Assembly (NCBI GenBank): GCA_013399695.1
Contig: VXAU01001252.1
Coordinates: forward strand, 1,293,125-1,357,124
DNA: 64,000 nucleotides
Reading direction: 5' to 3'
Source of the DNA: Formicarius rufipectus
Lineage: Eukaryota; Chordata; Aves; Passeriformes; Formicariidae
This document shows, in pieces, positions 1-10,740 of this stretch. Below the pieces are notes generated by a model, which made no database searches, was not told the DNA's origin, and was given only the letters and a program-made list of their open reading frames with translations. The position numbers and the translations under genes were made by a program. Each line of letters opens with the position of its first letter. Position 1 is the stretch's first letter.

Positions 1-1560
1 ATTCTTAAAACATTTAATTCCAAAACATACAAACAAATGCTTATTTTTTTCCAAACCTCTGCTATATAAGAGATCAATGTCAGAATCTGGGACTTTTTAT
101 TTGCAAAGGAGTTTTAATGAACAGGGACTACACAGCATTTCTTCTCCATGTCTCACACTAACATTAGTATGTAATCATAAATTTGAGAGCCTAAGCAAAT
201 TACAGCATCCAATCATATCTCCTTCTGAAGTTGTACACATTCAAGAGAGAATATACCCTGTAGGCACTGTTCTCTGAAGAAAGAAAAGAGGGAGAATCAC
301 AAAAAGCATTTAATCTGGTTGTTTTACCTGTGTATGCTTCAGGCAAATCAAAGTGACATAATCCTAATTTTCAGTTGTAACAGCTCAACTGTGTGGATGC
401 ATAACATTCTGTGAGTGTCACCTGGTTTAGGTGGGCACTTACGTACAGTTACCACCAAATCAACTTCAAAAACAGACTAACACACTCCTAGTCAGATATA
501 GAAAATATTTTTCAGTTTGGAAAGTTTCTGCAATCCTCAGCATGATTAGGAAGACCCATCACATGAACCACAAGTTTACAAACTCAGGGGTGAGCCAACA
601 TGCAGACATTTCAAGATGGGAACCCTCCTTTAAACACAACCAGAATACACACCTTTGCAGCAGCTGCATAATCCCAAACCTGCATTCAGGAATGGCAGCC
701 AGGATGTCCCCAGCATGTTCATCCCACCAGCCTGTGTAACCTTCCACCTGAACTTTCCTGAAGGAAAACTCATCTTAGGACAGTCCCACTGTTTGTCCTG
801 GGCTGCACTACAAGAGGTAGCACTTGGACAGGTGGTTTCTGAGTTCAAAAGAAATTCAGTTACTAATGGTTGAGGTTATGAAACAGAAGATGATGGTACA
901 AGAGATGCATTTGCTTTGTTTTTTCCTTTTGAGAAAAGCCTCCTCTATTAAAGGAGGGGATTCTAGCAAAGCAAATACAGAGCAAATACATTCAAGTAGG
1001 GAAAGGTCTATTAGCATATTTTACAATGCTCTCAGGGAACACACTGTTAGGAGAAAAGTGATGCTTCCTAAGCTAGAAAGAGTTCACAACAAGTGAGAAC
1101 AATCTAAAAAGGCCTGGTGTATACTTGTGCTCAGAAAAGCCATTTGAAAACAGGCAACACCTATAGCAATCTAGTCAAAAAGAAAACTAAAAATAAAACC
1201 ACAACAAACAAGAAAATAACAAACACACAAAAAAAAAAGTCCAACAAAACAAACTATGAAAAGCTGTATTCTTTCCAAGTGTAACTATCTATCCAATGGT
1301 CAGGATCACTTTCACAACCTTTTTTTGACTGCACCCCCAGAGTGTGAAGCAATAGGAGACCTCAGAGTAGCAGAATTCCTGCAGAACTTAACCCTTTCTT
1401 GAAAACCCCAAGGTGCCACTGAATTATCAAACTTAGCAGCAACACTTAAGACAGCCATGCTTGAAAACATATGTAAGCAAGTAGCAGAAAAGATAGCACT
1501 TTTCTTTCAGGGAAATTTATGGCATTTGTCACTTCTGTTCTCCAAGCCCATCTGTCTGTC
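1..1560. other. Unassigned AT-rich noncoding DNA
   Basis: I see no gene, repeat family or structured RNA in this stretch. Open frames on both strands are at most 102 codons, overlap one another and match nothing I recognise. A TATATAAG string near position 63 resembles a TATA box but has no supporting initiator, GC-rich flank or downstream ORF, so I give it no weight. An A/C-rich low-complexity patch at 1176-1260 is listed separately. Confidence 0.7.
1176..1260. repeat. A/C-rich low-complexity tract
   Basis: This patch is almost entirely A with scattered C, including a run of about ten A near 1230. It is the same class of sequence as the tracts near 23.34, 42.65-42.78 and 62.15 kb, and the complement of the GT-rich tracts at 24.28 and 45.04 kb. 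No clear unit repeats in tandem. It could be the eroded tail of an old retroposed copy or simple slippage-derived DNA. I see no body of an element beside it. Confidence 0.8.
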
Positions 1561-1850
1561 AGGGTGCTCCCTGAGCACACGCAGCTGAATGCTGTCTTCA
1601 CAGGGTATCATGTTGTGTACATTTAGCAAAACATACGTGCACTTTTAAAGTTCTTTTGCTTTTATCAACTCAAGTAGATTTGGAGCCACTCCGTTCATGT
1701 GCCACCCTGTTCTGAGGATAAGGATGCAAATTCTTAGCTTCTTTGTCCGGCAAAAAGAGCATCTTTATTAACGTTTGAATTTGCAAATTACGGGAGTAAA
1801 GACGTGCATAATGTTGTGTAAATAAAAACTAAGGAGGCTAGAGAAAAACA
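1561..1850. promoter_or_regulatory. Candidate conserved noncoding element with 12-bp palindrome
   Basis: This AT-rich stretch retains about seven CpG dinucleotides between 1580 and 1806, well above the surrounding density. It carries a perfect 12-bp palindrome (AATTTGCAAATT, 1778-1789) that resembles an octamer or POU-type site, and it has no open frame. CpG retention and dense candidate homeodomain/POU words are typical of conserved enhancers in vertebrate gene deserts. The conservation itself is inferred, not observed. Confidence 0.3.
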
Positions 1851-2056
1851 AATCAGTCCTTCAGACCTGAAAAGAAATATTGTTTAAAATGTTAAAATTC
1901 TATAAGTCAGACAAAATGAAAAGTATATCTTATGCCTCAAAATATGATAATAAAAGGGATATGGCTAAAAATTAAAATCCTCCAAAATAGCACAGGTTCT
2001 GCTAAAGCAGCTGTGATGGATTTTATTCAGCAGTGAATAAAACTGGGGACACAACT
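1851..2056. other. Unassigned noncoding DNA
   Basis: Plain AT-rich sequence that leads up to the polypurine tract. I see no supported feature. Confidence 0.7.
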
Positions 2057-2105
2057 GGGGGGGGGAGGGGAGGGGGGGAAGAAGAAAAAAAAAAAAGAAA
2101 AAAAG
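2057..2105 (+). repeat. Polypurine tract, G-rich then A-rich, G-quadruplex potential
   Basis: These 49 consecutive purines begin with G runs of nine, four and seven separated by single A residues, then change to A-rich sequence with isolated G. The G9 run can be split in two, so four G-runs of at least four with one-base loops are available. That satisfies the usual intramolecular G-quadruplex pattern on the + strand. The purine-only strand could also form triplex (H-DNA). Any role is unknown, and slippage-derived low complexity is the simplest origin. Confidence 0.9.
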
Positions 2106-3259
2106 TAGTAGTATCAGGTTAATCTGTACCATTATCTATGTAAGTGTTATTTATTAGAACTAAAAATCCATTAGGCTTCATAGTCTCATACACCCTTCTT
2201 CTGCTTCAGGAATATGTAACAACAGTAAACTTATAACTAAAGGGAGTCTTTCAAATAGATAGAATTCAAAATACAGAACGAAAAAGCACTGGAGGAATTT
2301 TAGGAGATGAGTTTTGAAAGGTGATTACAAGATGCCTAAAGCAGGATTCCCGAATGTCTCAGGGACTTGGGTTGCACCCTACTCTGGTCTGTGTTTCTTT
2401 GTTTCCACAACAAACTTACATTTCTTCAGCTTTAATTAATGGTTGACATACTGAGGGCTCATTCCAGATCATACCTTTTCCATACCTTTACAAATGTTCA
2501 TGTCTTTTGCAGCAGATCATAAAGTTCAAGGGCATAAGTAGATGTACTGTAATTCAGCCATATGATTCATATGAATTCTGCTTTGCTTAACACACTCAGG
2601 AAGCCCTCCCTTCCCCAGGAGAAAAAGAGTTCAATTCATAAAGTACTAATAGGTTCATTATGCTCGGGGGCTGAGTTACACTGAAGAGTCGAGAGTGGCA
2701 GAGCTGGATGTGGATATAAACAGCCACAGGTTTCACAGTCCAGTGTCAGAAATACTGTGATGCCACAGCAACTACTTCCATTTGACAAATGTGATACTTG
2801 TACAGTTCCCACATTTCCCAACAAACAACAGAGGTGCACTACCACGCCAGCCTGCATGCAGGAAGTCTTAAAACCAGTTTTAATAGATTTCAACTCTGTT
2901 TTGAAGCCTGCTGCTGCTGAGGCCACCACAGTAGCAGACTGCACAGGCCAGTCTTAATAGCCACAATAAAGCAGAAATAACTGCAGGAGTCATCTGAGCT
3001 TCTCCCCTGAGTCTGGTGGTGCTGTGGTGGTGGAGCTGCAAAGTCCAGCTACAGAACCTGAACCCTTTTGCACAGAAGATCCAAACTAAACAATTTAGGT
3101 AGTGCTGGTTATGCAGACCCTTACTATTCTACAACTACCCTTCTATACATTTCTGTACAGAAATTGCATACTGCTTTATAAATTTCAGTTCCACACCTCA
3201 AAACCTATGCATACACATGTTTGTGTAAAGCTTACACACTCCCAAAATGCTGGCCATCA
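2106..3259. other. Unassigned noncoding DNA
   Basis: No supported gene. A small GGT-like patch lies at 3013-3033. Open frames of 66 to 102 codons on opposite strands at 2636-2957 overlap each other and resemble nothing I know, so I treat them as chance. Confidence 0.65.
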
Positions 3260-3920
3260 GTTCTACAGAACAGTTAATTTCAGTCTGCAGTTTTTAATGT
3301 AGCGATAAAGAGCCAATGCAGGTAACCAACCACCCTGTAGCTCTTGGCAGTGATGTGTCTCATGGTCCTCTCCTGGCCACTGCTTTTCTTTGCGAATTCC
3401 CCCCATTCTGTGGGGAAAGAAGGAAAATGTGTGGTGTACAAGCACCTTTCTCTGATCTTACAGCATATTGTTCTCACTGTGGCCATTTGGACAAGTGTGC
3501 AGATTGCACATGCAGAGCCTACAGGTGGAAGGGAGAGACCTCATTGCAACACCCAGTACAGACATCCAGGGGACACAACCTCAGATGCCTTGTCTGCCAA
3601 GGGGACACAGGGGAATACATCTGTGTGGAAAGTCACAGAGACCTGTCCTGGGTGGACACTTTGTCCATGCCTTTGGAGCTGGGCATGAACATTTTGAGAA
3701 GGGGAAAAGATTCTCAACAGTGCTGGTGCTTTAAACTGGTACCAGACCAACCTTGGACACAATCCAAAGCACACCTAAGTCAACGGAAAGGAGCGTACAT
3801 AAAAATGAAACCAATCACAGCTCAGGAAAGCCTGTTTGCAAAATGTTGGAAAAACATTTCTGCAAAGCAGAACTTGTACTTACAGACCAATTCCTTTCAT
3901 CAGTTTCAGGCATATTGATC
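3260..3920. other. GC-richer patch with long open frames, possible decayed exon or retroelement
   Basis: This patch is visibly richer in G and C than its flanks. It has a 200-codon ATG-started frame on the + strand (3316-3918) with other frames open on both strands. The + frame is Cys- and His-rich near its middle but shows no regular zinc-finger spacing. On the minus strand a 17-18 base pyrimidine tract (3410-3427) ends in CAG at 3408, like a splice acceptor. It is followed by about 42 codons to a stop at 3280-3282, but I see no matching donor. Several frames open at once usually means low stop density from base composition rather than coding. I do not call a CDS. An old retroelement fragment or a lncRNA exon are alternatives. 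Confidence 0.3.
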
Positions 3921-4439
3921 AGAGAAGGATATTGTTTACCACCAGGAATTACAGAAGCACTCACATTTAAGGTCACCTCCCCCCTAACATGACAAAAGTG
4001 TATTTTAGCTGACTTATCCTGTTGTAGTCAAAGGTTATTCCATATGTTTAGCAACTAAGAAGAAAAAAATTAAATTTTAGATTGCTATCTTTATATAAAA
4101 TTGTTTACAATGTGTAAAATACCAAGATATCAGCAACATTTATGTAGCAATTTATATCTCACACTTTTTGACCATAAGTGAATTATTATTTTTAATAGAT
4201 GAACCATCATGATAGGTTTTTAATAGTACTAAATTTAATTTGTCTATTTTTACTCAACTCATTATTGCAATCTATCTAAAAAAAAATCCATGCCAAAGTC
4301 TGCATGTAAATGTCTGCATTAAAACGATATATGCATGATGCAACTCTGAATATTCAAATTCTGAACTATAACATGTGCACATGCCTGTGTGCTCATTTTC
4401 ACCATGACACACCAAATGTAAAATTAACTAGAAGATACA
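3921..4439. other. Unassigned AT-rich DNA
   Basis: Very AT-rich, dense in stops in all frames, with no repeats or structure that I can support. Confidence 0.7.
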
Positions 4440-4620
4440 TCTGCACTGATTTCAATCTATTTCATTTTATGTTGATCAGTAGCTAAAAATATTTCACTAT
4501 AGAGATTTATTGCATTAATTAGCTCTGAAATTACTCATAGTAATTAAGTATATTGTTCTTAAACTCTTTAGAGATTATTGAAATACTTTTGCTGCTACTT
4601 AAAGAAAACAAGTATCAAGG
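4440..4620. promoter_or_regulatory. Possible AT-rich regulatory element with homeodomain words
   Basis: This short segment is dense in TAAT-core words, with ATTAATTAG-type and TAATTAAG-type strings at about 4515-4550, and has no coding potential. Such clusters are common in conserved enhancers, but they also occur by chance in AT-rich DNA. The call is weak and rests on site density alone. Confidence 0.2.
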
Positions 4621-5200
4621 GAAAGCATTTTCCAGAAGAAAAGCTTATCTATTAACCATCTTTTAATCCTTCTAAGCTCTCCTACCCTTCCATTTGCCCT
4701 AGATAGACTTTCCTCTAGAAGCCTAACACGACTGAAAACACAATTTCAAAACCTTCACAGATTTTGAACTGTGACTTACAGCATGTCATGTTATCACCAC
4801 GATCTTGGAGCAATCCTTGTTTATACATGTAGCAATCCCAAATGTAGTGCAAAGCCCTTCCGTAACTCAGATACCCATGTCACAAGCACTGCAAGTAAAT
4901 AGGATTTCTACAAAGGTTTGCCAAGGATCCTGGAGGAACTCAGGACTGTGTGGTCCCGCAGGATAAAACACAAAAGCAGAAACCTCCATTTGCATAGTTT
5001 ATTATTAAACACAAAGAGGGAAGCCTGAGTGAACCAAGACAACATCTTAGAAACTGTAAAATCCAGCAGTCCTGGATATCAGCATGGAGTGTGCCCCCCT
5101 TCCTGGTCTGTAGTCTTTTTTTTTAAGCAAACAGCATGGCTTAAATTTCTCAGGCTTGACATCCCATTGGGCTGGTGCGTCGTGTCCCTTTTTGTCAGCC
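4621..5200. other. Unassigned noncoding DNA
   Basis: Nothing supportable. The short open frames overlap and look random. CpG density starts to rise at the right edge, towards the paired CACGTCA sites. Confidence 0.65.
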
Positions 5201-5260
5201 TGTCACGTCACACAGTGTAATGTGGCACTTCTGTGTAACGGACTGAGACACGTCATGCCA
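5201..5260. promoter_or_regulatory. Paired CACGTCA (half-CRE/ATF-like) sites
   Basis: Two copies of CACGTCA in the same orientation lie at 5204-5210 and 5249-5255, exactly 45 bp apart, in a local cluster of CpGs that also includes GTGCGTCGTG just upstream. The complement, TGACGTG, contains the TGACG half of the CREB/ATF site. Function is inferred from motif resemblance only. There is no adjacent promoter or gene to anchor it. Confidence 0.25.
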
Positions 5261-5640
5261 GTGACATGTCAAGCTTGTGAATTTCAAAGAGACACAGTTC
5301 AATGAAAAACATGGGTTTCTAACTGCCCTGGAGGTTTTAAACCTTAAGAAAAATAAAAAAAGGCTTTTCTTCTCCAGTGATCTTGCCACTGAAACGCACA
5401 TGTTTTTTGGTGTCACCCATGTGTAGAAGCAGGTAGCAGGGATCTGAATATTTGGATGTCTTTATTAGCTGAACCTTAAATTGTTGATTCAGCAATGATA
5501 ATTAGGAAAGGTCCAGAGCATCTGTGCATTCAACTGAGCTGATACTGTTGTTTACTCCCACCAGAATACACATGCAGTGATAAAACTTTAGCATTTCAGG
5601 TAATCTAAGTATAAACATTTAATTTTCCTGACTCCACGGT
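5261..5640. other. Unassigned noncoding DNA
   Basis: No feature that I can support. A 73-codon minus frame here (5195-5416) matches nothing known to me. Confidence 0.65.
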
Positions 5641-5880
5641 CCATCCCCAGTACTTGCAATGGATATGGATGCTCCTGGTGACTGTAAGGGCACATTATGG
5701 GGCTCCTTAAATACCAGACCAGAGGTGGGGCATGGTGTAAAGCCTTGCCTATCCTTTATGCTGGTTTTAGGGTTAGGATCAAATGCCTCCATAAATAACT
5801 GTGGGTCTAAACAGATTGGTCTAGGTGGAGGACATCGTCCTAGACAACCCACTACGTTGCCTCTCTGCAATACAAAACTA
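5641..5880. other. GC-richer patch open on both strands
   Basis: An 88-codon minus-strand frame (5619-5885) and a 77-codon + frame (5659-5892) overlap almost completely. The minus translation is Pro-rich and superficially protein-like, but it has no recognisable domain. Neither end shows a clear splice signal and I do not recognise the sequence. A lost exon or a retroelement fragment is possible, and compositional chance is the default explanation. Confidence 0.3.
5819..5845. other. Short inverted repeat (7-bp stem)
   Basis: The arms GTCTAGG (5819-5825) and CCTAGAC (5839-5845) are perfect reverse complements around a 13-base loop. A second, competing stem, AGGAC/GTCCT, lies partly inside it around ATC. 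It is too short for a microRNA precursor and is recorded as structure of unknown meaning. Confidence 0.6.
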
Positions 5881-7290
5881 GTCAAATTTTAAATCTTCAA
5901 AAACTACCAAGCTTCCTTTTCTCTTCAGAGAGAGGGATATCTAATCTAACAGCTGCCAATTCTCATATTTCCACCTACAATTTTGAGCAACATCTCTGAC
6001 AGCAGACCTAGACTGGAAACAAAAAACAGGACCATTAGTCATAAATAATTCCAATAGATGCAGGATAAATAATTTTGTTGGATAAAACCTGAAATACTTG
6101 GTTTAATTTTTTGTTCCTTACAGTAAGAAAAACCATGTGCATCTGTAGTCAATCTATACTATATATTCCACTATGTACTAAAGTCCAATGAAAATCTTGC
6201 ATAAAAATACAAATCCCAAAGTTCTGGTTCCACCCATTCATTGCTAATATATTTATGAGGTAATTTTAAAAGACTCACAGAATGAGATTTGACCATCAAG
6301 TAAAGCAAAGCAAATCTCTAAAACGTCTACAATTTCTTTGGCATTATTTTAGATTAATTCTTGGTTTTAAAGCACGATTCCAGTGAGGTATCACTACCAT
6401 TTTCAATAAACACACAGATTTAAAGCTGATCATCCCTGGCCCTCTGTTTAGCAATGTGGTTACTGGAGAAGAAATCAGTAGGAGCTGAGTGGCACCTGGC
6501 CTGGGATTTTCTCAGTGTGTAGCCCCCCCCTTTCCCAAAGAATCCTGAGCAGCAAGTCTTGCCCTCCTCTCCTCCTCTTTCCTCTGAGTGACACGAGTCA
6601 CAAAGGTTTCCTTGCTGGACCTCCTATTTCCATCAGGACAGTCTTCCTTTTTTTTCCAGCTAGGAACCAACTGATCCTCCTTCCTTCCTGTGACCTCTCA
6701 GTGAGCCACTGCTACATTTACTTTTCTATTCTCAATTCCGGAGATGTTATTTAAGGCCTGCTAAGTGTCTTACACTGCTTCAAAAACTGCCTTCATAATA
6801 TTAGTGCCAATTTTCCTGCAGCTACTTGCTACCAGCAAGGCAAGACAGCACCCCTGTTTTAACCCCCTGGTCCTGCACACAGAAAGGGGAGGCCTTGATT
6901 CACACCTACCCACTTTCCTAAATACCTACACTCAAAGAGATTCCAACCTCTGATCAAATGCCATGGGATATTCAAAGCCATGGACTTGCTTTTACAATCC
7001 TCAGCCTAGTTCAATTCTTACACCGTGCTTAATAAGATCTGCAGCCTTTCTTTGGTCATAAAGTATGTGATAGCGGCCTTTTTTCTTGGCTTTGAGATGG
7101 ATGGAGTGATTTTTAGTAAGATAGAAGCACAAATACAAATTTAAAAGAGAAAATGCTCTGTCTTTTTCTTAGAATTGAGTAACTATTAACCTTTCTTCCT
7201 TTCCTCCCCAAAATGCCAATTTGTATATAAAAACAGCCTCCAGGACTTAGACCTTGGGTGGCAGTTTTAAGTCTAAAATCAATTTTTGAG
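5881..7290. other. Unassigned noncoding DNA
   Basis: No gene or repeat recognised. A pyrimidine-rich stretch at about 6520-6680 gives + frames of 62 to 79 codons that look like composition effects. Confidence 0.65.
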
Positions 7291-7321
7291 TTATAAACCC
7301 TCTGAAAGTAGGGGTTTATAA
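7291..7321. other. Perfect 10-bp inverted repeat
   Basis: TTATAAACCC (7291-7300) and GGGTTTATAA (7312-7321) pair perfectly around an 11-base loop, with possible G-T wobble pairs on either side. A stem this short cannot be a Dicer substrate. It could be a dimeric protein-binding site or a structured element in an unseen transcript. A CpG-dense patch lies just downstream. Confidence 0.7.
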
Positions 7322-7339
7322 TGGAACCACTGACAGACC

Positions 7340-7375
7340 CTTAACTGCAGCGGCGCTAGCGGGCACCACTATAAT
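7340..7375. promoter_or_regulatory. Small CpG-dense patch with 8-bp palindrome
   Basis: Three CpGs fall within 11 bases (7351, 7354 and 7360), including the palindrome CGCTAGCG at 7354-7361, inside otherwise CpG-poor, AT-rich DNA. Retained CpGs in such a setting suggest constraint or lack of germline methylation. The patch is too small for a CpG island. No gene start is evident. Confidence 0.25.
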
Positions 7376-9169
7376 ACAGGAATAAAACTAAATTACATCA
7401 CTTGTCATCATTAAGAAAAATTTTCATCTCAGTTCTTCATTTGAAAAGCACTATAGTTAATGAATGATTACTGAGCCATGACACCTAAATGACTAAAATA
7501 TAGGAATTATACTGAGGTCAACTCAAGTATTTTTTAAACCATGAAATTAAGGGATCTATTCGCTTTGGTACAGGATACCAGACCTGGCTGTTATGCTCCC
7601 CTGCAACACTGACTTTGAGCATAAGGGAATGGTGTGTATTTCTATATTGGAGATTAAGGTCCCATGCAAATTTAAGAGGTGAATATATGATTGCCCAAGA
7701 GTGACCAAGTGTGGGATTCTCTGTGTGTTCATCTGTGTTTTCTTTATGCTCTTCCGTATGTAACTAACTTGAAAATAAAGAATATTTTACGGCAATAGAA
7801 GGCAAAAACTCCTCCTTTAAAAAAGGATATTTAATTATTCAACAGAAAGTCCAGTAACTTAAACTTAGCAACCTGCATTTAAGTACAGTGGATCTTTTTA
7901 GCCAAGACACTTAAAAAGAAAGGCATTTAAGGAGAGCTAATACTGTACTATTGTGCAAGGCTCTGACAATGTCTAACCATGCCCATTATATATTGTGTGA
8001 GCTCAAATTAAGGATGAAAAACCTAACTTTCCATGTGTAAACACAAAGAACCAAGTTGAGGGAAGGGGAAGAAATCAAAATACCAAAAACGGCTTGCGTA
8101 TGTACAGCCTTCTTATTTTGAAGCCATTTTACACTGCAAGCTGGGAAAGTGGAGATGTTTATGAGAGCCAGAATTATTTCAATTGCTCTTTGTTTCAAAG
8201 AAAGAAAAAGAAGCAGGTAAAAAGAAAACAATGGAAAAATGAGGCAGTTTTCATCACTGCCATCCAAAGATTCTGACTCTGTGATACCTCCCCAATGAAC
8301 CTACTATGCTCATGTTCTCACAGCACTGAGCCTGAGCACTGCTGGTCATGAAGATTTGTCTAATATTTGAAAAAATGCCAAATCTATGAAGAAAGTTTGC
8401 AGTGCCTATGAGATTACAGCTCTAGGGTTATATTGCCAGTCCTGTTCCTTAATCCCAGAACCCACGTTTACCTAATGTTTCATTGAGTTTACCTCAGGTA
8501 AATGGGAATGACTAAATGGCTTCAGGTTCACAAAAGCTTCAAGCACAAACAGTAGTAGCAGTATTTATTATTTTAATCTCAACTCTTTGACTTTTTTGGG
8601 GTGGTAGAGGGGACTCACAGGACTGGATGGTGTGAAGGGAGGGTGGCACATGAGCAGAAAAAAAATATTTAACCAGGGAATAATGACTGAACACTAAGAA
8701 CCATACCTGCATTTATTCACTTTTTTTTTCATATCAAATTTCAAATGCACAGGTTTCCTAATACAGAATTTCCAAACTCCACTTAAAGAATATTTTGCTT
8801 CCCAATGAGGAAAACTCTTGCTAGGTTTTGGAGATGATGAAAGTGCAAGTAGAAGTGAAGGTTACCAAATTGAAAAGGATGAATGTAGACTGCATGTTAA
8901 TTGTCACTGAGCTAGTTTGTTCATGTTAGTCACATGGCTAGTGACAGCCATAGATGTTGATGGAGTCTGACCTGTTCTAAAAAGCTGGCATTTTCAGAAA
9001 AAAAAAAAAGAGATAGAAGCTATCTCCACAGTCTGTGGAAAAAGAAAACAAGAGAAAGGGGCTTCTGACAGCTCAAGCAAAGGAGGAAAATTAGAAAGGA
9101 AAGCCAGTACCACTACCATATGGGCTCATAGCTCATCAGGACAGCTGGCAAGAAACATTGCTCTTCTCT
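7376..9169. other. Unassigned AT-rich DNA
   Basis: No supported feature. Overlapping + and minus frames at 7986-8276 are short and low-complexity (Lys-rich on +). A short A10-type run occurs near 9000. Confidence 0.65.
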
Positions 9170-9400
9170 TCTTTACTTCCAGGGCTGTGATACATTTCTT
9201 TATATGGCTATCAATAATGCTGAATGATTAATGCTAATGATTTATGTTAATTTCATTATAAGCTTTATTTGTTGCCCAGTGTTGAATTAAGCCTGTCAAA
9301 TCATCCTTTTCCACATTGCTAAAGATTCTTAAAATGCAGAGCTAAATATAACATCTGATCATTAATATGTTAATACACCTGTTTCATATATAGACCAGGA
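9170..9400. promoter_or_regulatory. Candidate conserved noncoding element, TAAT-rich
   Basis: Between about 9205 and 9265 there is a close-packed series of TAAT/ATTA cores with interleaved ATGATT words, typical of homeodomain and POU binding clusters in developmental enhancers. A second series (ATCATTAATATGTTAAT) follows near 9357-9374. There is no open frame and no repeat. Inference only; an alignment with other amniotes would decide. Confidence 0.35.
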
Positions 9401-10499
9401 AAACAAGGAAGTGGCTATTTTAAGATCAGTGAGAGCAGTGGTTCAGGAATCTTACATCTGCTTACTCCCAATTACTTATAGGAGAAATAATGACATTTAA
9501 TGTTTTCCTCCCACAAGTCTCAAAAGAAAAAAGAAAACAAAAAGCATAAATATTCTCTGATACCAGGTTGCATAACACTATGACACCATTCTCTGAAGAG
9601 CAAATATTACAATATGCACCTTTCAGTGAGCAATCCATCCCCCCTGCTGAGACACCCATTTTGCACCATTGTACGCAAAGTAACCTCTGGTTGTTCAAAA
9701 CAAGAGGGAAGAGGACAAGATACACAGAATACTATTTAACTATGTTAAGTCTATCCTTAGAACTACTCAGAAATACCTCTTCCAGCTAAGACCATCTTTC
9801 CCTTTGTGTTTTACATTTTATGGAGCAAAGCAGTCAGACCCTAACTCTTCCCTTATTGTTCTCAGGTCAACTGTCTTGTTTATCACCCCCTTGGGTTAAA
9901 AGGAAAGGGAAACCAAGTTGTCGTTGATATTCCAGAAATTCTAACCCCATTCCCTCTCTTCCTCGAGGTCCACTTCAGTTAAAACCAGCTTGTTTTAGCC
10001 AACAGAGATCCAGACAAGCCCCACACCCGACTGTCTACGAGCCGCTAAATCACACCTGGACAGTTTCCTCTTCACTCACCCCATGGGGACCAACCTGCTG
10101 CTGCTGGTGACAGGGAGAAATCCCTCCAAATCCCAGCAGGGACAGCACCACTCACAGCAGCCTAAGGAACTCCAAGCACAGGAGGACCTGTCACACGTGT
10201 CAGGGGGTAGAGGACCAATTTTTGTGTACCCTTCAACACACAGGTCAGCAAGCAATGCCTTGACTGTACCCCCCAAAAAGCCTTTAGAGAGCAGGGATCT
10301 TGAACACAGCGCCATCCTTCTCCTCATGACATGAAGTCAACAGAGTCACAAAATGGGGAAGAAGGGAGAGAAACGTTTTTCTGTTTGCTTATAAGGCTCT
10401 GAAATGTATTTCAAAGCTGAAGCATGTCAGGTATAATGTTTCACTGTATTTTTCCTGCCATATCTATTACATTACCTTTCACCTGTACAAGGCCTCCAA
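9401..10499. other. Unassigned noncoding DNA
   Basis: A moderately GC-rich stretch near 10.08-10.33 kb opens 83-codon frames on both strands at once, which points to composition rather than coding. Nothing recognised. Confidence 0.65.
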
Positions 10500-10740
10500 A
10501 TCACTTGTAAAGTAATGCTTTTAGTCTCTTAATGCAGCAATGAGGATTCAATTAGGCTTTTAAGTAAGAAGTTAACTTCAAAATTTACTTACATTTTTTA
10601 ATTATTATTTTGCTTAGAAATTTATTCATAAATTCCTCTCACAAATAGCTTGAAATAAAACCAGTAACTGTAACAGTTTCTTTTAATTCCATTTACAGAC
10701 CATGCTGCCATATGCTTTTCATAAATAGATTTCTTTAGTC
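10500..10740. promoter_or_regulatory. Possible regulatory patch
   Basis: The sequence contains CAATTAGG and several other AT-core sites in quick succession, with no repeat and no frame. It resembles conserved noncoding DNA in texture, but CpG is absent and the evidence is weak. Confidence 0.2.

Noticed and set aside
62..72. TATATAAG as a TATA-box promoter
   Set aside because: There is no initiator, GC-rich flank or gene downstream, and the word is expected by chance in this composition.
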